This document shows positions 19,601 to 27,672 of a DNA stretch of 64,000 nucleotides, piece after piece. This DNA is from Actinoplanes sandaracinus (GTDB lineage: Bacteria; Actinomycetota; Actinomycetes; Mycobacteriales; Micromonosporaceae): NCBI RefSeq assembly GCF_030009775.1, contig NZ_JASCTH010000036.1, forward strand, positions 37,384 to 101,383. The letters run 5' to 3'. The position numbers were made by a program, and so were the translations under genes. The first letter of the stretch is position 1. Every line of letters starts with the position of its first letter. The notes beneath the pieces were generated by a model that was not told where the DNA came from, searched no databases, and saw nothing but the letters and a program-made list of their open reading frames with translations.

Positions 19601-20634
19601 ACGGCATCACCGGCGCCGTCCTCGGGCGGTCGCCCACTGCAGCCGACCTCGCGGCGCCCGATACCCGTCACCGGGTACGCGAGGTGCTGGCCGGCGCGAC
19701 CGTGACGCAGGAGCCGTCCACGGCCCTGTGTGAGGCCGATGCACCGCACGGAGTCACGGTGATGATCACGAACGCGGCGGTCGTGCGGGACGCCGACCGG
19801 GGGATGTGGTGCCCGCATCGGCCCCGTTTTCGGTGGGCGGTGGTCCCCCTGACCGATCCGGGACCGTCCGTCGACCTGCCCTACGTGGTCATGTCCTCGG
19901 CGGACGCCGAGCAGCGACGCGTCGCCACCGGCTTCCGGGATTTCCTGCTGCGAGCGCTGGGTTCGGCCGACGACCATCGGCTCGGCTATCGCCTCGGGCC
20001 GGCCCGCGCGGTGTGGCTCGCGCCGGCGACGACCGAGGCCGTTGCCGGCATGTGGGATTCGGTGCGCCCGCCGGTGACCGCGATCCTGCTGGTCGACGCC
20101 TCCGGCTCGATGGGTGGCGCCCGGATGGCCTTCATGCACGCGGCGATGCGGGCCGGCATGATGCGGCTCACCGGCGACGATCGTCTGGGCCTGTGGTCTT
20201 TCTCCGGCACCGCCGGCGCGGCCGATCCCGGATATCGGGAGCATGTGCCGGTCGGTCCGGCCGGTGAGGTCCGGGATCGGGTGAGCGACGCGCTGGCACG
20301 CCTGCGCCCGGCCGGGGACACACCTCTGGCCGCCGCGGTGCAGGGGGTGCGGGAACGGATCCGGCGCACGATGCCCTCCGATCGGCGGGTGAACCTGATC
20401 GTGGTGACCGACGACGCCGACTCCGGAGGCCCTCTGGGGGTTCGGGCTCCGGCGGGTGCGGGCGGTCCCGGTGGGCCCGCCGTGCGGACCATCTTCATCG
20501 GGTCGCCGGAGGAAGCCGAGGATCTCTATGTCCGTTCACTGTGGAAGTCGTTCTCGGTACCCGGCGACGCGGCGATGTGGCGGGCCGACTCGGCCGTGGA
20601 GACGGTGGAGGCGTTCCGGAGAGCCTTCGGCTGA
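16666..20634 (+). CDS. NACHT NTPase / multi-span membrane / solute-binding-like / vWA protein
   Basis: 1,322 residues. Two hydrophobic spans lie near the N-terminus (from VLAVTGVAAAACLGYVLV). A NACHT-type STAND NTPase follows: Walker A GPPGSGKSS at 154-162 and Walker B VLDGLDELP around Asp226. Residues ~390-740 contain about eight membrane spans. After another span near residue 800 comes a periplasmic-binding-protein-like domain (VSITVVASPEKADAL onward, to ~1120), presumably outside the cell, then a vWA domain with intact MIDAS DASGSMG from Asp1144 to the C-terminus. NACHT and vWA modules are typical of bacterial conflict and signalling systems; this order suggests an outside sensor joined to an inside NTPase. 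It follows the MoxR-DUF2201 operon but has its own predicted leaderless promoter. Confidence 0.85.
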   Translation: MRSRPTSTLPGRRLVLAVTGVAAAACLGYVLVRHQGALSTADELASVGSLIVAVTVAFLSFRTSPQTARAAGADGEDETARRLAAQVRRQWLDEIGVRRLHHPRALRLRWTPSRPAAAGVAPPRPGRLDGGAPAARHLVALVRRTRPGQLVVLGPPGSGKSSLATLFTIAAIDLAEPGDPVPVLLALPAWDTRVPLDDWITRRIDDGYPGMAGALVAAGRVLPVLDGLDELPGPALAAAFDELNRVAAILPGLVVTCRVDEYEKAVAGEGPLSNAAVVRIEPVPPDDALAFLADSDVRGSTRWQPVADRLREDPGGELAGTLATPLMISLARSVYRSPATEPRRLLDMAGDAVDRHLLEEFARAAYPSPTPRRWLGLLARGTHLRWWTIAAMVHPVVIIAVVGGVVAALGAAAGAGVAALTGYRIGAATAYATVTGLAFGVLAGLRAARTSRGDEPSGAFAVITAALRDGLASGMIFAAGATIVLLTGGGITDGTNADGGTGGGDAGGWAGLSGPPGADPFGLLGPLVLLGVVGGTVFGIISNGLAAGRRIVPHRFGRRAGSLPRRIAEGCLTASPFAIAVAVVIAVLAGIERWRPERGLLEVLPFALAVAVATAVGGALVIGVPIGAGRWLSVPDGSEPDEATAATFRSSLRVERETLLVTTLGAGFAVGVVTAAAVGLFGGGVTGLGGGSTAAAAALAAGLAAVPVMVLAAFGSGAPWTAYTAARLWLAARGRLPWRLTHFLEGAHHRQILRRDGPAYQFRHERLRFHLSGDPPAASPTPRSHPSVVRRRTTTVTAVAGVVLLAVTGLTVVPDAVRTVGAKLAEASCRVSITVVASPEKADALARLVAVYNSSRSAVCNQVRLVAGARDPLAAPDPRQAQVWIPASSVAVDLLRRREPAALADPSAVDGLPRLTHDSLVLAVPETALPHLGSAGWPQIVDHLVEPGRWQADTGGRLGPLTVAVPDPTGSVAGLAALHGITGAVLGRSPTAADLAAPDTRHRVREVLAGATVTQEPSTALCEADAPHGVTVMITNAAVVRDADRGMWCPHRPRFRWAVVPLTDPGPSVDLPYVVMSSADAEQRRVATGFRDFLLRALGSADDHRLGYRLGPARAVWLAPATTEAVAGMWDSVRPPVTAILLVDASGSMGGARMAFMHAAMRAGMMRLTGDDRLGLWSFSGTAGAADPGYREHVPVGPAGEVRDRVSDALARLRPAGDTPLAAAVQGVRERIRRTMPSDRRVNLIVVTDDADSGGPLGVRAPAGAGGPGGPAVRTIFIGSPEEAEDLYVRSLWKSFSVPGDAAMWRADSAVETVEAFRRAFG

Positions 20635-20735
20635 GCCCGCCGGAAGGCGCGACAAGTGAACCGCGATTCCCGTGTCCGGAGTAGTGGTGACAGCGCTGGG
20701 GATGGCGCTGCCTTCCCAAGAAGTTAACCCTGGCC

Positions 20736-20741
20736 TACGGT
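20736..20741 (+). promoter_or_regulatory. -10 box of leaderless DUF2236 gene
   Basis: TACGGT ends six bases before ATG 20748; no ribosome site is visible. Confidence 0.5.
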
Positions 20742-20747
20742 CCTCGC

Positions 20748-21575
20748 ATGGACGACGGCCTCTTCGACGACAGCGCTGTCATCCGGCGGGTGGCCCGCGA
20801 AGGGTTTCTGCTCGCCGGAGGCGGCCGTGCCACGCTGCTCCAGATCGCACATCCGGGCGTCGCTCAGGGCGTCTACGACCACAGCGACTTCGCCGAACGT
20901 CCTCTCGACCGGCTACGGACCACGATGAGCTACGTGTTCGGCGTGCTCTTCGGCACCGTGGCGGAGGGTCGGGCGATCAGCCGGGCCGTGGCCGCCATCC
21001 ACCGCAAGGTGACCGGCCCCGGCTACCGCGCCGACGACCCGGGCCTGCAGGTGTGGGTCAACGCCACCCTCTACGACACCGCGGTCCTGCTCTACCAGCG
21101 GGTGTTCGGGCCGCTCACGCCCGCTGAGCTCGACGAATGCTTCCGGCAGTACAGCGTGCTCGCCACGTCGATCGGCTGCCCCGAGGACGCCTGGCCCGCC
21201 GACCGGGCCGCCTTCACCGCGTACTGGGACCGCACGGTCGACACGCTGCGGGTCGGTGACGAGGCGCGGGAGATCGCCGCCGCGCTGATGAGGCCGAGGA
21301 ACATCCCGATCGTGTTGCGTCCGGCCAGGCCGCTCAACCGGCTGGTCACCGTCGGGCTGCTGCCCGAGCCGATCCGCGCCCAGTACGGCTTCTCCTGGTC
21401 GGCGCCGCGGCAGCGCCTGTTCGACGCCTTCTTCGGCACGGCCAGGGTGGTGTACCCCCGTCTGCCCGGCAGGCTGCGCGACGGGGTGAAGGACTACTAC
21501 CTCCACGACCTGCGCCGGCGACTGAACCGCCGGCGCGACCCGCTGACCGCCGGCGAGCGGCAGAGGGGCGGGTGA
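20748..21575 (+). CDS. DUF2236 (MpaB/Lcp-like oxygenase family) protein
   Basis: 275 residues. It matches the DUF2236 pattern: GGGRATLLQIAHPGVAQGV near the start with conserved His, then DHSDFAERPLDRLRTTMSYV, VWVNATLYDTA and SIGCPEDAWPADRAAFTAYW. Relatives include the b-type haem latex-clearing protein and fungal MpaB, a mycophenolic-acid side-chain oxygenase, so haem-dependent oxidation of a hydrophobic substrate is possible. No signal peptide. It stands alone between the NACHT gene and a PadR-controlled operon. Confidence 0.85.
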   Translation: MDDGLFDDSAVIRRVAREGFLLAGGGRATLLQIAHPGVAQGVYDHSDFAERPLDRLRTTMSYVFGVLFGTVAEGRAISRAVAAIHRKVTGPGYRADDPGLQVWVNATLYDTAVLLYQRVFGPLTPAELDECFRQYSVLATSIGCPEDAWPADRAAFTAYWDRTVDTLRVGDEAREIAAALMRPRNIPIVLRPARPLNRLVTVGLLPEPIRAQYGFSWSAPRQRLFDAFFGTARVVYPRLPGRLRDGVKDYYLHDLRRRLNRRRDPLTAGERQRGG

Positions 21576-21713
21576 CCTGCTCGGGCGGCGATTTTCGCCG
21601 TCGGCCAGCACGGCGTCGCCCCGGGCGGCATCCTGGGACCAGGCTGGGCCCCGTCGGCCAGGGCCGGCCGGGGCGGAGACGACCGTACATCCGGACATCC
21701 GGAGGTCCGCTTG

Positions 21714-21735
21714 CTATGCAACTCGTTGCATAGCA
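21714..21735. promoter_or_regulatory. PadR operator (perfect 10-bp inverted repeat)
   Basis: GCTATGCAAC and GTTGCATAGC are perfect 10-bp arms separated by TC. The dyad ends ten bases before the padR ATG, so bound repressor would cover the transcription or translation start region. Confidence 0.8.
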
Positions 21736-21745
21736 TGATGCGGGG

Positions 21746-22291
21746 ATGGCGCTGGAGCACGCGATCCTGGTCTCCCTGCTGGAGCAGCCCGGGTCCGGAT
21801 ATGAGCTGGCCCGGCGCTTCGAGCGCTCGATCGGCCGGTTCTGGACCGCCACCCACCAGCAGATCTACCGCGTTCTCAAGCGGATGGAGGGCGACGGCTG
21901 GGTGACCGCGGAGGAGGTCGGCCAGGACGGGCGGCCCGACAAGCGATCGTTCTCGGTCGCGGGCCAGGGCCGCGCGGTGCTCGTCGAGTGGCTGCGCGCG
22001 CCCGTCCAGCCCGAGGCGGTGCGGCACGAACTGGCCGTGAAGATCCGCGGAGCGGCGTTCACCGATCTCGCCGGCCGGGCGTCGCTCATCACCGAGGTGG
22101 AGCGCTACCGCGCTGAGCACGAGGCGCTTCTCGGTCGCTACCTGAACGGCGAGAAACGGGACTTCCCCGACACTTCATCACTTGATGCTGGTCAGCGCCT
22201 TCAGCACGCGGTGCTGCGCGGCGGCATCGCCTACGAACGCATGCTGCTCGACTGGCTCGACGACGTCCTCGACACGCTCCGGGCACTGTAG
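21746..22291 (+). CDS. PadR-family regulator with C-terminal dimerisation domain
   Basis: 181 residues, the long (Vir_act_alpha_C) PadR type. MALEHAILVSLLEQPGSGYE, then QQIYRVLKRMEGDGWVTAEE and a GRPDKRSFSVAGQGR wing are characteristic. The C-terminal ~85 residues are two to three long helices for dimerisation. Its upstream palindrome indicates autorepression. The next gene, 13 bases on, is an acyl-CoA dehydrogenase, probably in the same transcript; mycobacteria show similar PadR/acyl-CoA dehydrogenase pairs. The inducer may be a fatty acid or aromatic acid; inference. Confidence 0.9.
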   Translation: MALEHAILVSLLEQPGSGYELARRFERSIGRFWTATHQQIYRVLKRMEGDGWVTAEEVGQDGRPDKRSFSVAGQGRAVLVEWLRAPVQPEAVRHELAVKIRGAAFTDLAGRASLITEVERYRAEHEALLGRYLNGEKRDFPDTSSLDAGQRLQHAVLRGGIAYERMLLDWLDDVLDTLRAL

Positions 22292-22304
22292 AAAGGAACC
22301 TCCT

Positions 22305-24014
22305 GTGCTCTTCAACCCCAACACCTACGACCCCGCGCACCTCGACCCGGAGAGCCGCCGCCTGCTGCGCGCGCTGGTCGCCTTCTTCGAGGAACGCGGC
22401 AAGAACACCCTGATCAAGAACTACATCGACCGGACCTGGTACGACGACTTCCTGGCGTTCTCGGCGAAACAGGGCCTGTTCGCGACCTTCCTGACCCCGT
22501 CCGCGAACGGGGGATCGAACCCGGACAAGCGCTGGGACACCGCCCGTAACGCCGCGCTCAGCGAGATCCTCGGCTTCTACGGCCTGGACTACTGGTACAC
22601 CTGGCAGGTCACCGTGCTCGGCCTCGGCCCGGTCTGGCAGAGCGCGAACACGGCCGTCAAGGAGAAGGCCGCCGCCCTGCTCGACGACGGCCACGTGATG
22701 GCGTTCGCGCTGTCCGAGCGCAGCCACGGCGCCGACATCTACGCCACCGACATGATCCTGACGCCCACCGCCGACGGCGGCTTCACCGCGAGCGGCACCA
22801 AGTACTACATCGGCAACGGCAACGTCGCCGGGCTGGTCTCGGTCTTCGGTCGCCGCGCCGACGTCGAGGGCCCCGACGGTTACGTGTTCTTCGCCGCCGA
22901 CAGCCGGCACGAGAACTACCACCTGATCAAGAACGTCGTGAACAAGCAGATGTACGTGAGCACCTTCGAGCTGAAGGACTATCCGGTCCGGGAGCAGGAC
23001 GTGCTGCACACCGGCCGGGCCGCCTTCGACGCCGCGCTCAACACGGTCAACGTCGGCAAGTTCAACCTGTGCACGGCCGCGATCGGCATCTGCGAACACG
23101 CCATGTACGAGGCCGTCACCCACGCCCACCAGCGGATGCTGTACGGCAAGCCGGTCACCGCGTTCCCGCACGTGCGGCGGGAGCTGACCGACGCGTACGC
23201 CCGTCTCGTCGCGATGAAGCTCTTCAGCGACCGGGCCGTGGACTACTTCCGCTCGGCCGGGCCCGACGACCGCCGCTATCTGCTGTTCAACCCGATGACC
23301 AAGATGAAGGTCACCACCGAGGGCGAGAAGGTCGTCGACCTGATGTGGGACGTGATCGCGGCCAAGGGCTTCGAGGCGGACACCTACTTCGACAAGGCAG
23401 CCATGGACGTCCGCGGCCTGCCGAAGCTTGAGGGCACCGTGCACGTGAACCTGGCCCTGATCCTGAAGTTCATGCCGAACTACCTGTTCAAGCCGGCTCA
23501 GTACGCGCCGGTGCCGACCCGGCATGACGCCGCCGACGACGAGTTCCTGTTCCGGCAGGGCCCGGCGCGCGGGCTCGGCGCCATCCAGTTCCACGACTGG
23601 CGGACCGCGTACGACACGTACGCCTCGGTCGCGAACGTGGCCCGTTTCCGTGAGCAGGCCGACGGCTTCTGCGCCCTGCTGCGCGCCCACGCGCCGAGTG
23701 AGGAGCAGCAGAAGGACCTGGACTTCCTGCTCGCCGTCGGCCACCTGTTCGCGCTGATCGTCTACGGCCAGCTGATCCTGGAGCAGGCCGAGCTGACCGG
23801 TCTCGACGAGCCTCTGCTCGACGAGATCTTCGCGATCCTGGTCCGCGACTTCTCGGCGTACGCCACCGAGCTGCACGGCAAGGCCGCGACCACCACCGAG
23901 CAGGCGGACTGGGCGCTGGCCCACATCCGCCGCCCGGTGGCCGACGAGGCCCGGGACGCCGCCGTCTGGCAGCAGGTCCTCGCCCTGGTCGGCGCCTACG
24001 AGATGCGCCCCTGA
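22305..24014 (+). CDS. Acyl-CoA dehydrogenase (long FadE-type)
   Basis: 569 residues, longer than the ~380-residue core enzyme and typical of the larger actinobacterial FadE group. Recognisable parts are VMAFALSERSHGADIYATDM (FAD/substrate loop), YYIGNGNVAGLVSVFG, GKFNLCTAAIGICEHAMYEA and a C-terminal helical extension after ~residue 400. GTG 22305 follows GAAAGGA at good spacing. It is coupled to the PadR gene and ends in a hairpin terminator. It should oxidise an acyl-CoA at C2-C3; the chain-length preference cannot be read. Confidence 0.85.
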   Translation: MLFNPNTYDPAHLDPESRRLLRALVAFFEERGKNTLIKNYIDRTWYDDFLAFSAKQGLFATFLTPSANGGSNPDKRWDTARNAALSEILGFYGLDYWYTWQVTVLGLGPVWQSANTAVKEKAAALLDDGHVMAFALSERSHGADIYATDMILTPTADGGFTASGTKYYIGNGNVAGLVSVFGRRADVEGPDGYVFFAADSRHENYHLIKNVVNKQMYVSTFELKDYPVREQDVLHTGRAAFDAALNTVNVGKFNLCTAAIGICEHAMYEAVTHAHQRMLYGKPVTAFPHVRRELTDAYARLVAMKLFSDRAVDYFRSAGPDDRRYLLFNPMTKMKVTTEGEKVVDLMWDVIAAKGFEADTYFDKAAMDVRGLPKLEGTVHVNLALILKFMPNYLFKPAQYAPVPTRHDAADDEFLFRQGPARGLGAIQFHDWRTAYDTYASVANVARFREQADGFCALLRAHAPSEEQQKDLDFLLAVGHLFALIVYGQLILEQAELTGLDEPLLDEIFAILVRDFSAYATELHGKAATTTEQADWALAHIRRPVADEARDAAVWQQVLALVGAYEMRP

Positions 24015-24026
24015 CCGAACCGGTCG

Positions 24027-24060
24027 CCGCCTCTCCCGCCTGCTCGCGCGGGAGAGGCGG
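24027..24060. terminator. Hairpin terminator between convergent genes
   Basis: Perfect 13-bp arms CCGCCTCTCCCGC and GCGGGAGAGGCGG enclose eight bases. It fills the 46-bp gap between the acyl-CoA dehydrogenase and the minus-strand hypothetical gene and can serve both. Confidence 0.75.
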
Positions 24061-25059
24061 TCACGTGATGCGCAGCTCTTTCCGGGCGCGGGCCGCCACG
24101 TCCACCGGATCGCGGTCCGGGCCCAGCAGCGCGCCGCAGAGCCGCTGCAGGTCCGCGATCGTCAGGCCGGCGTCGCGCGTGCCGTAGTAGGGGTCGTAGT
24201 CGGCTTCCTCCTTCGCCGGCCACCGTTGCCGGAATTCGGGCATCGCCCGCAGCCAGTGGTGGAGCACGTTTTCCACCAGGTCATGGACCGACTCCTCCAC
24301 GGCGACGGCCGGGTCCGGGAACTCGAAGACGCCCGCGCATCGGCTCGCGTGTTCCCGGTAGCGGTCCTCCCAGAATTCCAGCGTCCAGCCCGGCCACCGT
24401 CCGGCGAACCGCTCCGTCAGGTTCCGCACCGGAGCCACCGACCACACCCCCGCGGTCCGGGCCACCGGATCGAGGTGCAGACCGGCCCGGGGCATCTCGG
24501 GCAGGGTCGTCACCCGGGGCAGGTCGCCGATCTGGTCGAGCAGCGCGGGGCCGATCTCCCACGGGTCCACCGCGTGGTGATCCAGCCCGTACGCCACCTC
24601 ACCGACCGTGATCATCTGCCGCAGGACCAGTTCCTCGTCCGGCCCGGGGCGGTGCCACCGGAACAGATCGGTGCCGTCCCACGGGTCACGCTGCAGGACG
24701 TCCCGGCTCACCCCCAGCGCGTCGGTGACGTCGGCGAGCCCGTTGTACGCCCACCGGACGGTCCATCCCGCCCAGGTCCGGCCGTACGCCTCCAGGACGG
24801 CGAGCCGCTGCTCGTAGCCGAGGTCCAGGAAGAACAGCAAATCCCTGGCGTCCAGGTCGATCAGCGCGGCCCCTTCGCAGGTGGACTCCAGCTGCCATTG
24901 CCGGCGGTCCCACACGGGAAGCGACCGGCTGCGCACGACGGCCAGCGCCGGCCCGGGGCCCAGCGCCAGGTAGGCGCCGAGGCTGTAACCCAGTCCGTTG
25001 CTCCCGCAGTGAGTCCAGTCGCCGCCCTGCCTGACCGCCACGTTCACCCGTGAACCCAT
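24061..25059 (-). CDS. Hypothetical protein, 332 residues
   Basis: Not recognised. It is a soluble, Trp- and Asp-rich acidic protein with no signal peptide, membrane span or catalytic motif. It begins MGSRVNVAVRQGGDWTHCGS and contains patterns such as LDARDLLFFLDLGYE and VHDLVENVLHHWLRAMPEF. Codon use matches neighbours, third positions are almost all G/C, and it is bounded by a terminator on its 3' side, which supports a real gene. ATG 25059 is the first start in the frame. Confidence 0.65.
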   Translation of the reverse strand: MGSRVNVAVRQGGDWTHCGSNGLGYSLGAYLALGPGPALAVVRSRSLPVWDRRQWQLESTCEGAALIDLDARDLLFFLDLGYEQRLAVLEAYGRTWAGWTVRWAYNGLADVTDALGVSRDVLQRDPWDGTDLFRWHRPGPDEELVLRQMITVGEVAYGLDHHAVDPWEIGPALLDQIGDLPRVTTLPEMPRAGLHLDPVARTAGVWSVAPVRNLTERFAGRWPGWTLEFWEDRYREHASRCAGVFEFPDPAVAVEESVHDLVENVLHHWLRAMPEFRQRWPAKEEADYDPYYGTRDAGLTIADLQRLCGALLGPDRDPVDVAARARKELRIT

Positions 25060-25103
25060 GGGCGAATGGTATTCATGATCTTGCGTGAGCCCGGACCCCG
25101 GGG

Positions 25104-27512
25104 ATGGCGGCCTGGCGCCGCTCTTCCCGCGAACCCTTGGAAACGGCTCGCGTCGTCCGATCTGTCGCGGGGAGCACCCGGGCGAGAGGACGATCGTTGA
25201 GCGGCACGCAACTGGCCGGGCGGCCGGTCGAGCACCTGCGCCGGGACCCGGTGCTGCGCGGCCTGATCGGGCTCACGCTGCTCGGCTGCGCACTGTTCTT
25301 CCTCTTCGACGGGAACGCGCAGCGGCAGGTCCAGGTCTACTGGATCTTCCAGGTGCCGCTCGACGCGGCTCTCGCGATCGGCGGATGGCGGCTGCGACGG
25401 CTCGCCCCCGCGCGTTACCGCCGCTTCTGGACGATGATCAGCTTCGCGGGGGCCTCGTTCACCGTCGGTGACGCGTACCAGAGCCTGCAGATCTTGATCT
25501 CTCCGGGTGAGCCCTCGCTCACCGGAGGCGCCGTGCAGACGGTGTGTTTCGCGGTGGGGATGAGCAGCAACGTCATCGCCTGCCTGATCTTCCCGCAGGG
25601 CCTGCGCACCGTCCGCGAGAAGTTCGTCTTCTGGCTCGACGCGACCACCGTGCTCGTCGGCGGCGGCGTGGTGGCCTGGTGTTTCGCCTTCAACCCGCTC
25701 GACGGCAGCCACACCGACCGGGTCACCGCGAGCGTCACCGCGGCGCTCGTGCTGGTGGCGACGTTCTCCGCGACCAAGGTCGCGCTGATCCACAATCCGC
25801 CGATGGCACGGATCGCGGCCTGGCCGATGGTCTCCGCGGCCATGGTCCAGGGCGTCAGCACGTTCCTGCCGGGCGACTTCCAAACCCTTGATCACGCGTA
25901 CGTCTACGTGATCCGCCTCCTGCCGTCGGTGCTGATCGCCATCGGCCCGTGGATCCAGGTCATCGTGGTGCGGTCCGGTGACCCCCGGTCCTGCGCCAAG
26001 CGCCGCCCCTACAGCCTTCTGCCGTACGGGATGATCGCCGTCACCTTCGTCGTGTTCTTCCTGATGCTGCCCGAGGTCGCGTCCTCGCAGCTGGTCGGCG
26101 CCACCATCGGCGTCGTGGTGATCACCTGCCTGGTCGCCGGCCGCCAGCTGGTCGCCTTCCACGACAACATGAAACTGATCGGCCGCCTCGACGTCGCCCT
26201 CGGCGAGCTGCGCGACCAGGAGGCGCAGCTGCGCGAGCAGGCGTCCACCGACGGGCTCACCGGGCTGGCCAACCGCACCCACTTCAGCGCCGAACTGACC
26301 CGCCTGCTGAACTGCGAGTCCTCGCTGCTGCTGATCGACCTCGACGACTTCAAGACGGTCAACGACACGATGGGCCACGCCGCCGGAGACGCCCTGCTGG
26401 TGATCGTCGCCGCCCGGATGACGGAGGCGGTCCGCGCCGGCGACCTGGTGTGCCGGCTCGGCGGGGACGAGTTCGCCGTGCTCCTGCCCAGCACCGGCCC
26501 GGACGCCGCCGGCGCCGTCGCCGAGCAGATCCTGCGCCACCTCGCCGAACCGATCGTCCTGCTCCAGCACACCCTCGTCACCCGGGCCAGCGCCGGCGTC
26601 ACCGGCGCCCGTCCCGGCGACGACCCGTCGATCCTGCTCAGCAACGCCGACATCGCCATGTACGAGGCGAAACGCCGGGGCAAGGGCATGTGGGTCGCCT
26701 ACACCGACGAGATGGGCGCCCGGATCAGCGCTGAGGCGGTCCTGATCCGGGAGCTGGACCAGGCCATCGAGGAGAACCAGTTCACCCTGGTCTACCAGCC
26801 GATCGTGCGGCTCTCCGACGGCACCCTGACCGCCGTCGAATCACTGATCCGCTGGAACCACCCGGTCCGCGGCCTGGTGCCGCCGACCGAGTTCATCCCG
26901 GTCGCCGAGCGCACCGGCCAGATCGTCGCGATCGGCCGCTGGGTTCTGCGGGAGGCCTGCCGTCAGGCCGCCGAATGGAGCCGTGTCTTCCCCGGCGCCG
27001 TGCCGCTGTCGGTCGGCGTCAACGTCGCCGGCCCGCAACTGCGCGACGCGAACCTGGTCGCCGACGTCTCCGCCGCCCTCGCCGAGTTCGGCCTGCCCGC
27101 CGCCGGCCTCACCATCGAGGTCACCGAGACCGCCGTCCTCGACGACGAGCAGTCCCACGCGACGATGGTCGCGCTGCGGGCCCTCGGCCTGAAACTCGCC
27201 CTCGACGACTTCGGCACCGCCGCGTCGTCGCTCGGACTGCTGCTCACCTGCCCGGTGACCAGCCTCAAACTGGACCGTTCCTTCGTCGAGTCGATCACCA
27301 CGGTGGGCCGGCAGGCGGCGGTGGCGACCGCGGTCAGCCAGATGGCCGCGGCCCTGGAGTTCTCCTCCGTCGCCGAGGGCATCGAGACCGAGGAGCAACG
27401 CGACCTGCTGTGCCGGCTCGGCTACGAGTACGGCCAGGGCTACCTCTGGTCGCGCCCGGTCCCGCCGGACCGCATCACCGAGCTGCGCGCCCGCGACCTG
27501 GTCTCCGGCTGA
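25104..27512 (+). CDS. Membrane GGDEF-EAL protein with intact I-site
   Basis: 802 residues. The first ~370 residues contain about eight to nine membrane spans. A GGDEF domain follows (~380-545) with active-site GGDEF in RLGGDEFAVLL and an allosteric I-site RAGD five residues before it, so c-di-GMP synthesis with product inhibition is expected. The EAL domain (~555-800) has ESL in place of EAL but retains the first Glu, IEVTET, DDFG, LKLD, AEGIE and GQGY, so phosphodiesterase activity is possible. ATG 25104 has no clear ribosome site, and a TTG at 25197 is an alternative. It probably sets c-di-GMP levels in response to a membrane signal; a second such protein is at 40823. Confidence 0.88.
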   Translation: MAAWRRSSREPLETARVVRSVAGSTRARGRSLSGTQLAGRPVEHLRRDPVLRGLIGLTLLGCALFFLFDGNAQRQVQVYWIFQVPLDAALAIGGWRLRRLAPARYRRFWTMISFAGASFTVGDAYQSLQILISPGEPSLTGGAVQTVCFAVGMSSNVIACLIFPQGLRTVREKFVFWLDATTVLVGGGVVAWCFAFNPLDGSHTDRVTASVTAALVLVATFSATKVALIHNPPMARIAAWPMVSAAMVQGVSTFLPGDFQTLDHAYVYVIRLLPSVLIAIGPWIQVIVVRSGDPRSCAKRRPYSLLPYGMIAVTFVVFFLMLPEVASSQLVGATIGVVVITCLVAGRQLVAFHDNMKLIGRLDVALGELRDQEAQLREQASTDGLTGLANRTHFSAELTRLLNCESSLLLIDLDDFKTVNDTMGHAAGDALLVIVAARMTEAVRAGDLVCRLGGDEFAVLLPSTGPDAAGAVAEQILRHLAEPIVLLQHTLVTRASAGVTGARPGDDPSILLSNADIAMYEAKRRGKGMWVAYTDEMGARISAEAVLIRELDQAIEENQFTLVYQPIVRLSDGTLTAVESLIRWNHPVRGLVPPTEFIPVAERTGQIVAIGRWVLREACRQAAEWSRVFPGAVPLSVGVNVAGPQLRDANLVADVSAALAEFGLPAAGLTIEVTETAVLDDEQSHATMVALRALGLKLALDDFGTAASSLGLLLTCPVTSLKLDRSFVESITTVGRQAAVATAVSQMAAALEFSSVAEGIETEEQRDLLCRLGYEYGQGYLWSRPVPPDRITELRARDLVSG

Positions 27513-27570
27513 CGGCACTCCTGGACGGCCTCGGCGATCCGGTCGGCCGCCCACGCCGCCCGAGACGGGG

Positions 27571-27669
27571 TCAGCCGGCCGCGACCCGGGTGCCCGAACC
27601 CCGCCGGCTCCGCAGGTGACCTTCGGCGGCGAGCTGGACGTACGCCTCGTTGACCACCGGAGCACCACA
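27571..27669 (-). pseudogene. Remnant of a GntR/MocR-type winged helix
   Basis: On the minus strand about 30 codons read VVNEAYVQLAAEGHLRSRRG then SGTRVAAG and a stop at 27571. This matches the recognition helix and wing of GntR/MocR regulators (V.EAY.QL.AEG.L..R.GSGT). There is no helix 1-2 upstream and no aminotransferase domain downstream, so it looks like a surviving fragment. It abuts the frameshifted monooxygenase gene, making this stretch a site of gene decay. Confidence 0.45.
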
Positions 27670-27672
27670 CTG

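Noticed and set aside
9366..20634. Known named antiphage system
   Set aside because: Parts resemble MoxR-vWA and NACHT systems, but the set does not match any system I can name with confidence.
22089..23924. Long minus-strand open frame (611 codons)
   Set aside because: Antisense to the acyl-CoA dehydrogenase, with no ribosome site and unnatural composition.
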